Origin: JAXDBV01 sp034678415
GTDB taxonomy: Bacteria > Bacteroidota > Bacteroidia > Bacteroidales > VadinHA17
DNA: 30,277 nucleotides
NCBI GenBank assembly: GCA_034678415.1
Contig: JAXDBV010000288.1
Coordinates: 1-30,277, forward strand
Direction of reading: 5' to 3'
Shown: piece by piece, positions 24,201-30,277 of the stretch
Layout: each line of letters begins with the position of its first letter
Position numbering within the stretch: the stretch's first letter is position 1
The notes under the pieces: model-generated
The model's database searches: none
What the model was told of the DNA's origin: nothing
The model's input: the letters and a program-made list of their open reading frames with translations, nothing else
Position numbers and translations under genes: made by a program

Positions 24201-27200
24201 TGTCGTGTAATCCGGAAGAGTGAAGTCGCACCCTGCATCAACGTATTCGGTCCGGTCGCCAGGACAGGTGATCAAAGGTGCCGTATCATCCTCCAGCGTC
24301 ACATTTTCACTTGCAGTAGAATTACATCCGCCTACAATAACCGTTTCCGTTACCGTGACAATACCCAGGGGGCCGGCACCCCAATCCACTTCGATGATAT
24401 TTGTACCATCCCCTTCAAAACCAATCGCACCCGTAACTTCCCAGTCATAGGAATGCCCGGAATGACTGTCCACACTGTAGATTTCATCCGGACTGTTCGG
24501 ACAAAGGGAGAAGTTTCCTGTTATAACCGGCTCAGGAACAGGTGATTTAGTAACACTGTAGGCGGGTGATGAAGCCGAACAACCGCTGGTTATATTTGTA
24601 AGACTTAAGGACACCGTGCCAGTACCTGCGGATCCCCAGATCACATTGATCTCGTGAGTGTCGTCACCGGAAAATTCAGAGGCTCCGGTCACATTCCAGT
24701 CATATTCCAGATCCGGATGATCAGATACAGAATAAACCACTGTATCGTTGGCGCAGACTTCAAAATCATACACTGAATTAGCCACCTGAGCGGAAACGGT
24801 ATAAAAACTCAGCGGAGCGTTCTTGTTGTCATACGAAGTTTCAAACCAGGCTACTGAACGCACGGTGTTGGACACACGCACTTCATCAATGATCCCTCTC
24901 CAGCCTTCAAACCTTGATGATAGGGTCGGATTTCCGTTATTGCCGATATTGGCCATTGCTCCCAGATTATTGAACCCGGTATATGTTCCGCTGGCCCGTG
25001 AAGTACCATTAATAAATACCTCATAATTTCCGTTATTCCATGTCAGGGCAATGTGATAAGGTACGTTTATTGACAGAGTGGCAATAGGACCGTATTTATC
25101 ATGATCATCTCCAAGACCCAGGTATAAATTATTGCCGCTCTCCAGGTAGAGCTGAATACGGTCATTCCAGGGAACTGATGTATGTCCGAAGATATAACTG
25201 GGATAAGCAACGGGATTCCCCGTTAACTGGACCCATACCTCAACAGTACCTCTCGTATTTGACCAGTTATCTGTTTCTACTTCAATATTATCAGTATTTT
25301 CATCGAACAGCCTGCCGTTGGCAACTATCCCGGAAGACTCCTCTGTTTCGTAATTTGTACCGTTATTCGGATTTAAGGTAGCATCCGTGAGGTCGCCCTG
25401 AAAATGCCAGACACCCGCATACCCCGGTTCCCATGTCATCGGTGAAGACTGGTCACTGGCTATGTCAGGATTACTGTAAAACATACGTATCTGGGTATCT
25501 GTGCCGGGTGTGAGACCGGGAATCCTGACCCATACGATAAGCTCACCGGTCATCGGATTATAACTCTCCAGATCATGATCCAGCTTGTTGTAATCCGCAT
25601 CTGAAAAGATAATATCATACCCGTTTACATTCTGAACAGTATCCCTCAGTTCGGCATCCGTAATATGGATCAACACAGGGAAACTGGTTAATGCCCCTGT
25701 CAGCATATCACCGTCGATGGTTATTATCTTCTGGCAGGCATAGCCAAACGTTACTGCAGGACCAGCCGAGACGCTGAGAGTCGCCGCATTGCTTTGCTGC
25801 TGGTGCCCATGCCCGTTGGTAACAACGCAATAATAGCTTCCCGCATCACCGGCAACAACCGATAAAATGGTCAAGGAATTAGTGGTTGTCCCATTATATT
25901 CGGCACCGTCGGTTAATTGAATTCCCGGGGCTTTATACCATTGATAGGTTAACGTCGGGGTACCGGTAGCTGTAACAGAAAACCCGGCGTTTCCATTGAT
26001 GCATGCAGATGTATTTGATGGTTGAGACGTGATTTTTGGTCCGGGCCAGCCGGCACCGAAATGTGTCCCGGCAACCTCATCCAGTCCATCCATCCCCGTT
26101 CGTCTGATCACCGATCCGACGGCATTGTGATGTGAACCATCAAGGATCCATGAGCCGGAGGCACCCGTGCGTTTCAATATACGCGTCCCCACAACTACCG
26201 TAAAGGGACCAAATCCCGTGGCATCAAGATCAATATTATAATTGTTTGAGGCCAGCCCGTTTTGTGGCAGAGCCGACCAATACCCTGTTGTGAACTGTGA
26301 CGTAACCTGTGAACCATCATCGTCATCAAGAGGCAAACCCAGCTCCCCTGGATCACTATTGTTATATTGAACAACTAACGATCCCGCACTAAGATTGCTG
26401 AAGAAAACTGTCAATGATTGTGTCTGGGCAGTTGTCCCGACGGGGAAAAAATAATTCTGACCCGTCTGGCTGATAAAACGTTCAAAGCGCCCGATGATCG
26501 CTCCGGAGGTGTGGTTCAGGGCAGAAGGAAGAGAATTGGCAAGTATCAGGGTGTAGGAGCCGGCATTAATATTCCCTGCCGTCATCGTCAGGGTTCCGTC
26601 AACGGTGGTATTACCCGCCAAGGTTTTGGTACCCCCTCCTGATGTGATGAGATGATAATAAGTAACTGCCCTTATACTCTGGGCTGATGCACCTGTATAG
26701 TTTACGGTGTTTGAGTTAGTGTTTACTACAAAACTACCACCAGCCATCGGGGCTGTGGCATTGCTGTAGTTCAACACCGATCCGTTATTGTTGATCCACG
26801 TTCCGTTACCATATAGGACACCGTTGATGGTGGTGGTCTTGTCATTATACAGCCTATAGCCATCAACTCTTACCGGACCGTTGAATGTAATATCCGTTGT
26901 TCCGCCCAGGGTCTGATCATTATTTCTGAAATAATAGGTGCCTGTCCCGGAAATAAAGCTTGCCCCGTTATGAATAAGCCCTCCGCGGAAATCACAGCTA
27001 GCATTCCCTGCACTGAAATCCCACACCCCTCCCGGATAAATGGTTACCTGACGATAAAACCTGTTGGTACCTGAAGAATTATTGTCGGCCAGTGTACCAT
27101 AAATGGAGGTGCTACCAGAAACAGAAGAGGCATAAAGATACCTGGCCCCAGGTTGAAGAACGGTTCCGCTATTGATGATTAAATTTCCCCGAATGTTTAT

Positions 27201-28127
27201 ATTATGGTCGAGTGTTTTTGTCCCTCCGCCCGATGTAATCAAATGATAATAATAATAATAATTTGTTGGGGAACCAACAGGTTGTTTAATACGTTGATCT
27301 CCATTCCTTGAATAGTATATTGTATTCCCAGTATAATCTGCTTTTAAATTACCATCCCCCATGAGAAGTGATGATCCGTTGTAGTAAAGAGTTCCCCGGT
27401 TTTCAAATGTGGCATTTTCTACATCGTTATAATTTAATCCCAGGTTTATAATAAGGGTTGTTGTATTTATAATAGTAAGATCAGCGTCATTATATTCCAA
27501 ATAATCCATTGTCATGGATCCGCTACCACTGATTTCGATATCGGCAGCCGCTCTTGCCCTGTCAACATTTACGTTGTTACTGTTGTTAACGATATTATCA
27601 AAGAATAGCAAACATTCGCTCGGGCTAGCCTGAGATGACCATGTACCCGTATTCTGAACCTGGACAGGACCATAAAACCTTACATATCCGTCGACATCGT
27701 TATCACTGAGAGTGCCGGAAATGATCATTGAATCGTTGACAGTAAAATCATAGGATGATAATTCAAGGGAATTTGAACTGATAATTAGATAATTTATCAT
27801 GGGATCCGTGGTGCTTGTAAGAGGGACATCCAGCGTTACATCATGATTTATTTCGATTGTATCAGGGGAAGAATTTTGCGCGGGATACCCTTCGGGACCG
27901 GTGGGCTCAACCCAGGCGCCGTTATATCGTTCCCATGTCGATAACGATGTCCAGAGCCCGTTGGCCTTTGACCGATAATCACCAATGGCCTGACTGTATA
28001 CTAATGAAGCGTTGCTTGCTGCCGAAAGGAACAGAATGGCAATAATCCATTTTAAAACCTTCCCCTCATTCAACCGGGAAAAAGCTGAACAGATGTACTT
28101 TTTAATATTCAATTTTAACCGTAACAA
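21288..28127 (-). CDS. Giant T9SS-exported adhesin with HYR and SprB repeats and type B sorting domain
   Basis: 2,279 residues if read from TTG 28127. No ATG is available in frame; TTG 28112 or 28073 are alternatives, the last giving a compact 28-residue signal peptide. By residue: signal to about 46; Thr/Asn-rich beta repeats about 50-690, with a duplicated YYHLITSGGGTKTL segment; an immunoglobulin-like domain 695-793 (DAGSYYCVV); DUF2341 plus LamG-like domain 793-1113; two PKD-like domains 1115-1275; five HYR domains 1276-1703, the first two nearly identical; PKD/Ig-like 1703-1876; four SprB repeats 1877-2190 (TDVACHGEATGSVTV type); C-terminal type B sorting domain about 2193-2279 (IPTVITPNNDSYNDTW, FNRWGEQVYY). 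It is exported by the type IX system and displayed on the surface, probably for adhesion or gliding. The next gene is its PorP/SprF partner. Confidence 0.95.
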   Translation of the reverse strand: MLRLKLNIKKYICSAFSRLNEGKVLKWIIAILFLSAASNASLVYSQAIGDYRSKANGLWTSLSTWERYNGAWVEPTGPEGYPAQNSSPDTIEINHDVTLDVPLTSTTDPMINYLIISSNSLELSSYDFTVNDSMIISGTLSDNDVDGYVRFYGPVQVQNTGTWSSQASPSECLLFFDNIVNNSNNVNVDRARAAADIEISGSGSMTMDYLEYNDADLTIINTTTLIINLGLNYNDVENATFENRGTLYYNGSSLLMGDGNLKADYTGNTIYYSRNGDQRIKQPVGSPTNYYYYYHLITSGGGTKTLDHNINIRGNLIINSGTVLQPGARYLYASSVSGSTSIYGTLADNNSSGTNRFYRQVTIYPGGVWDFSAGNASCDFRGGLIHNGASFISGTGTYYFRNNDQTLGGTTDITFNGPVRVDGYRLYNDKTTTINGVLYGNGTWINNNGSVLNYSNATAPMAGGSFVVNTNSNTVNYTGASAQSIRAVTYYHLITSGGGTKTLAGNTTVDGTLTMTAGNINAGSYTLILANSLPSALNHTSGAIIGRFERFISQTGQNYFFPVGTTAQTQSLTVFFSNLSAGSLVVQYNNSDPGELGLPLDDDDGSQVTSQFTTGYWSALPQNGLASNNYNIDLDATGFGPFTVVVGTRILKRTGASGSWILDGSHHNAVGSVIRRTGMDGLDEVAGTHFGAGWPGPKITSQPSNTSACINGNAGFSVTATGTPTLTYQWYKAPGIQLTDGAEYNGTTTNSLTILSVVAGDAGSYYCVVTNGHGHQQQSNAATLSVSAGPAVTFGYACQKIITIDGDMLTGALTSFPVLIHITDAELRDTVQNVNGYDIIFSDADYNKLDHDLESYNPMTGELIVWVRIPGLTPGTDTQIRMFYSNPDIASDQSSPMTWEPGYAGVWHFQGDLTDATLNPNNGTNYETEESSGIVANGRLFDENTDNIEVETDNWSNTRGTVEVWVQLTGNPVAYPSYIFGHTSVPWNDRIQLYLESGNNLYLGLGDDHDKYGPIATLSINVPYHIALTWNNGNYEVFINGTSRASGTYTGFNNLGAMANIGNNGNPTLSSRFEGWRGIIDEVRVSNTVRSVAWFETSYDNKNAPLSFYTVSAQVANSVYDFEVCANDTVVYSVSDHPDLEYDWNVTGASEFSGDDTHEINVIWGSAGTGTVSLSLTNITSGCSASSPAYSVTKSPVPEPVITGNFSLCPNSPDEIYSVDSHSGHSYDWEVTGAIGFEGDGTNIIEVDWGAGPLGIVTVTETVIVGGCNSTASENVTLEDDTAPLITCPGDRTEYVDAGCDFTLPDYTTLATATDNCTAVPAITQSPAAGTVISGHGTVQTITLTADDGNGNTTDCTFDVTLNDNTDPVITCPGDRTEYVDAGCDFTLPDYTTLATATDNCTAAPAITQLPAAGTVISGHGTVQTITLTTDDGNGNTGQCTFDITLEDNILPTISCPGNINQVVDPGSCTAGITMPAPVTGDNCGILSIVNDFNGTNDASGDYPGGITTVVWTVTDVNNNIATCSMTVTVTDNELPVFNDCPGDLGPLSMDPLACGATVSWSEPTASDNCGVVTITRTDATGLNNGDLFPEGTTTISYSATDGQGNSSFCSFNVTVLGDNQPPALICPPDQIRDADYEQCYYTITGAEFDPVSATDNCSGVVIANSINGTATLAGEQVIDGTVITWNAEDMSGNTSQCSFTVTLNTIPDDPGQVIASINPVCQGMTGVTYRTNRVARATAYAWTVPPGAVITGPTNDTIITVDYTLGAVDGDVRVTALNPCGVSLNPGTFTVVVNPPLSPLISSSDADNIICSGESVTFTASGGVLYEFLLNGTPVQGPGAENTYTTNSLANGDAVSVYVVDPLGCSGVSTPVITAVNPAPTGLITAQTDVACHGEATGSVTVEGSGGMPPFLYSLDGGALQDNGTYGGLAAGNHYITIVDLNGCTTDIPVTITQPVTPLDGSILSQTDITCFGLTDGTVTVEATTGTGTSPYEYSIDGGLAWQGDGLFTALAGGNHTVTIRDAHGCLLDVPVTIIEPADLTALVTTVDVLCHGGNNGQASVTATGGTGLYSYLWSGGQTTAAVTNLAAGDHSVTVTDDNNCMEQVNFTIYQPEELAFDTILTPAACPTIPNGAIDLVITGGTAPYTVAWSDGAATEDITDLLAGNYQATVTDANNCEMVVQVVLPYVRTTCLIIPTVITPNNDSYNDTWIIDNIQYYPDASVSIFNRWGEQVYYRTSGYDNSWDGTHKGKPLPMDSYHYIIDLHNGEKPLTGSVTIIR
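23821..24275 (-). repeat. Tandem 252-bp in-frame duplication encoding two HYR domains
   Basis: The blocks 23821-24023 and 24073-24275 repeat with a period of 252 bp (84 codons). I count about eight differences over roughly 203 aligned bases. The flanks and the other three HYR domains are far more divergent. This indicates a recent duplication or gene conversion inside the adhesin gene. Confidence 0.9.
27243..27262 (-). repeat. AAT trinucleotide tract encoding a tyrosine run
   Basis: Six consecutive AAT units on the plus strand read on the coding strand as TAT codons and give NYYYYYH in the adhesin's N-terminal repeat region. The related segment further on (TYYHLITSGGG) has only two tyrosines. 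Slippage here would change the tyrosine number without shifting the frame. Confidence 0.8.
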
Positions 28128-28575
28128 CGAATTATTTCCCCGGATAACGCAGATAATCCCTTCTCCCTGTAATTCTTACAGGCAATCGGGATGCATGATT
28201 TTATGTTTTATTTATTCTATCTATTGTTCTTATATGCAAGACTTTATATACGAATAATTGGTTGCATTCATCATCAATGAATCTTCCGTGCCAGAAGAAA
28301 TATTTTAGTATTGTAAAAATAAAAACAATCTTTAATAATATAAAGCATTATCCTAACATTTCTCCATTACTCTTTTAAAATATTAAAAAGAGCAATCAAT
28401 TTAATAAAAGGAGTGAAAAATAAAATTCATGGAGGCAATACTCATTTAATTATATATTTTTAACGAGTGATTTAACAAAAAGGTTGGATGTTATAGAGCA
28501 AAAATTTTTCAGGGTTAACGGATTATTTGTACGAAGTGAACCTAAACACATTTATCATTCATTTTTTAAAAGCAC
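28128..28575. other. AT-rich divergent intergenic region between adhesin and uracil-DNA glycosylase
   Basis: This 448-bp region is mostly A/T and holds no supported gene. It contains a perfect hairpin, CCTGTAA-TTC-TTACAGG (28166-28182), in the adhesin leader. A six-codon reading frame (ATG 28196, stop TAA 28178-28176) is in frame with the adhesin. An AT-rich imperfect hairpin (CTCTTTTAA with TTAAAAAGAG) sits at about 28370-28392. No exact TTTG-N19-TAnnTTTG promoter was found in either direction; both promoters must lie here but cannot be placed. Confidence 0.6.
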
Positions 28576-29163
28576 ATGATGGATGAACTGGAGAAGCTGA
28601 AAGCGGAAGTGCAGGTGTGCCGTAGGTGCGCCTTGGGCTATGAACGTACCAACGCTGTGTTCGGCATGGGTAATCCCCTAGCGAAGATTTTCATTATCGG
28701 CGAAGGGCCGGGCTATGATGAAGATATACAGGGATTGCCGTTCGTTGGAAGGGCCGGGCAGCTCCTCGACAAGATCCTGGCCGCCTGCGGTTTCAACCGG
28801 AACGAACATGTGTATATCGGCAATATTGTGAAATGCCGCCCCCCCGGGAACCGCGTGCCCAACCCCATGGAAAGGGCGAGCTGTCTTCCCCACCTCCTGA
28901 AACAAATTGAACTGATCGATCCGATGATCATTATCCTGCTTGGCTCTACCGCCCTGCAGGCACTCATCGACCCCGAAGCCAGGATCACTCATCAACGTGG
29001 GCAATGGATACCCTGGAACAACCGGCTGGTCATGGCCACATACCACCCTGCCGCCCTCCTGCGCAACCCGAACCTGAAAAGGGATACGTGGGAGGACTTC
29101 AAGAAAGTGGTGCAGAAATACAGGGAACTGGTGAACCCCGGTCATTACTCGGCCCATTGCTGA
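28576..29163 (+). CDS. Family 4 uracil-DNA glycosylase with [4Fe-4S] cluster
   Basis: 195 residues; ATG 28576 is followed directly by a second ATG. The four cluster ligands have the family 4 spacing: Cys15 and Cys18 (CRRC), Cys87 (VKCRPP) and Cys103 (ASCLPHL). Motif A is GEGPGYDEDIQG at 42-53 (GEAPG is commoner), followed by FVGRAGQLLD. The second catalytic motif is YHPAALLRNP. The enzyme removes uracil from DNA at the start of base-excision repair. The annotation as SPO1 DNA polymerase-related protein found in databases refers to the same family. It is convergent with queA, 29 bp away, and shows no operon partner. Confidence 0.95.
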   Translation: MMDELEKLKAEVQVCRRCALGYERTNAVFGMGNPLAKIFIIGEGPGYDEDIQGLPFVGRAGQLLDKILAACGFNRNEHVYIGNIVKCRPPGNRVPNPMERASCLPHLLKQIELIDPMIIILLGSTALQALIDPEARITHQRGQWIPWNNRLVMATYHPAALLRNPNLKRDTWEDFKKVVQKYRELVNPGHYSAHC

Positions 29164-29192
29164 CCGGGAAACCGGGGCTGATAGCTCTTCTA

Positions 29193-30242
29193 CTACAGGA
29201 TCAGCATGGCATCACCGTAAGTGCCGAAGCGGTATTTTTCCTTGATGGCTTTCTTGTACGCCTCGAAAAGGAATTCATACCCGGCAAATGCCGAGACCAT
29301 CATCAGCAGTGTAGACAGGGGCAGGTGAAAGTTGGTCACCATCCGTGTGGGCACACTGAATTCATAAGGTGGAAAGATGAATTTATTGGTCCAGCCGTCG
29401 AAGGGTTTGAGGTGGCCAGTGGTGGAGACCGAGCTCTCCAGTGTCCTGAGAACGGTGGTTCCCACTGCACAGATTTCCTTCCTCAGATCCTTGGCCATGT
29501 TCACGATCTCCGCGGCTTCAGGCTTGATGATGATCCTTTCCGAATCCATCTTATGCTTGGTAAGATCTTCCACATCAACGGTACGGAAGTTGCCAAGACC
29601 CACGTGCAGGGTGATGAAGGCAAACTCCAGCCCCTTTATTTCCAGGCGTTTCAACAATTCGCGGCTGAAGTGCATACCGGCTGTAGGCGCCGCCACGGCC
29701 CCTTCATGCTGTGCATACACCGTCTGGTACCGTTCCTTGTCCTCGGGGACCACCTCGCGACGGATGAACTTCGGAAGAGGCGTCTCCCCCAGGCTGTACA
29801 AGGTCTTCTTGAACTCCTCATAACTGCCGTCAAAAAGAAAACGCAGGGTACGCCCGCGAGAGGTAGTGTTATCAATCACCTCGGCCACCAGCACATCGTT
29901 CTCTCCGAAATACAGCTTATTGCCGATCCGTATCTTCCTTGCCGGATCCACGAGTACATCCCACAACCGCTGCTCACGGTTCAACTCCCTGAGAAGAAAC
30001 ACTTCAATCTCGGCCCCCGTCTTCTCCTTATTCCCGTAAAGACGTGCAGGAAATACCTTGGTATTGTTAAATACCATCACATCCTTCTCCTCAAAATAGT
30101 CAATGATCTCCTTGAATATCCTGTTCTCCACCTTACCTGTCTGACGGTGCAACACCATCAGCCGCGATTCATCCCTGTTCTTTGCAGGATGTTTTGCAAT
30201 AAGTTCCTCCGGCAGATGAAATTTGTACTGCGATAGCTTCAT
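29193..30242 (-). CDS. queA: S-adenosylmethionine:tRNA ribosyltransferase-isomerase
   Basis: 349 residues, the usual length for QueA. Recognisable segments are the N-terminal FHLPEELIAKHP, DESRLMVL, VFNNTKVFPARL, GAEIEVFLL, VAAPTAGMHFS, THVGLGNFRTV as ITLHVGLGNFRTV, and the C-terminal NFHLPLSTLLMMVSAF and YRFGTYGDAMLI. The enzyme transfers and isomerises the ribosyl part of S-adenosylmethionine onto preQ1 at position 34 of tRNAs to give epoxyqueuosine, the penultimate step of queuosine synthesis, in the cytosol. The gene is complete; its promoter lies at or beyond the window end. No other queuosine gene is present here. Confidence 0.97.
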   Translation of the reverse strand: MKLSQYKFHLPEELIAKHPAKNRDESRLMVLHRQTGKVENRIFKEIIDYFEEKDVMVFNNTKVFPARLYGNKEKTGAEIEVFLLRELNREQRLWDVLVDPARKIRIGNKLYFGENDVLVAEVIDNTTSRGRTLRFLFDGSYEEFKKTLYSLGETPLPKFIRREVVPEDKERYQTVYAQHEGAVAAPTAGMHFSRELLKRLEIKGLEFAFITLHVGLGNFRTVDVEDLTKHKMDSERIIIKPEAAEIVNMAKDLRKEICAVGTTVLRTLESSVSTTGHLKPFDGWTNKFIFPPYEFSVPTRMVTNFHLPLSTLLMMVSAFAGYEFLFEAYKKAIKEKYRFGTYGDAMLIL

Positions 30243-30277
30243 AATGATTGCTCAGTTTAAAGTCCACCTTTATACGT

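Noticed and set aside
23500..24300. Regularly repeated blocks as a possible CRISPR array
   Set aside because: The repeats are about 200-250 bp long, lie in one reading frame and encode HYR domains.
28279..28293. TGGCAC on the minus strand upstream of the adhesin, as a second sigma-54 promoter
   Set aside because: The -12 dinucleotide at the correct spacing is TC, not GC, the distance to the start is about 150 bp, and no activator site or regulator gene lies nearby.
29004..30236. 410-codon open frame on the plus strand opposite queA, overlapping the end of the uracil-DNA glycosylase gene
   Set aside because: It is the antisense shadow of queA, whose full-length protein shows all family motifs. 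The plus-strand translation is rich in His, Gln and Pro and shows no domain.

Overview
The window looks like a chromosomal stretch of a Bacteroidota bacterium, probably a Bacteroidales or Marinilabiliales relative. Three things point there. There is a type IX secretion (T9SS) gliding/adhesin-type giant protein paired with a PorP/SprF protein. The TonB receptor carries an N-terminal carboxypeptidase-regulatory-like domain. Several genes are preceded by the phylum-specific promoter signature (-33 TTTG, 19-bp spacer, -7 TAnnTTTG), and Shine-Dalgarno sequences are lacking. Genes are of moderate GC and the intergenic spacers are strongly AT-rich. No tRNA, rRNA, CRISPR array, insertion sequence or phage gene was seen.

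Layout. 1-3605 (-): large soluble hybrid histidine kinase cut by the window start. 3930-6326 (-): TonB-dependent receptor with a TPP riboswitch in its leader, so a probable thiamine receptor. 6530-6886 (-): thioredoxin, whose terminator overlaps the receptor's promoter. 7041-8450 (+): CCA tRNA nucleotidyltransferase. 8518-10993 (-): a two-gene unit of beta-helix lipoprotein and exported endonuclease/exonuclease/phosphatase-family protein. 11179-12816 (+): exported YtcJ-like amidohydrolase. 12829-13365 (-): small outer-membrane-type protein. 13449-17137 (-): efflux operon (adaptor, ATPase, unknown 99-residue protein, TolC) with no permease gene. 17351-20069 (+): divergent sigma-54 response regulator and histidine kinase. 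20260-28127 (-): 2,279-residue T9SS adhesin followed by PorP/SprF. 28576-29163 (+): family 4 uracil-DNA glycosylase. 29193-30242 (-): queA.

How the parts fit. The divergent sigma-54 two-component system and the efflux operon form the clearest regulatory module. A -24/-12-like element lies 37 bp before the adaptor gene, and an inverted-repeat site sits about 90-130 bp upstream of the expected transcription start, where an NtrC-type activator would bind. The thiamine receptor unit shows promoter, aptamer and start codon in tight order. The adhesin and its PorP/SprF partner form a T9SS export pair. The remaining genes (cca, queA, udg, trxA) are housekeeping.

The most unusual observations are these: the permease-less efflux operon with an unrecognised small protein in the permease position; the C-terminal receiver of the hybrid kinase lacking its phosphoacceptor aspartate; a promoter embedded in the preceding gene's terminator; the giant adhesin lacking any ATG start; and a recent 252-bp in-frame duplication of an HYR domain.
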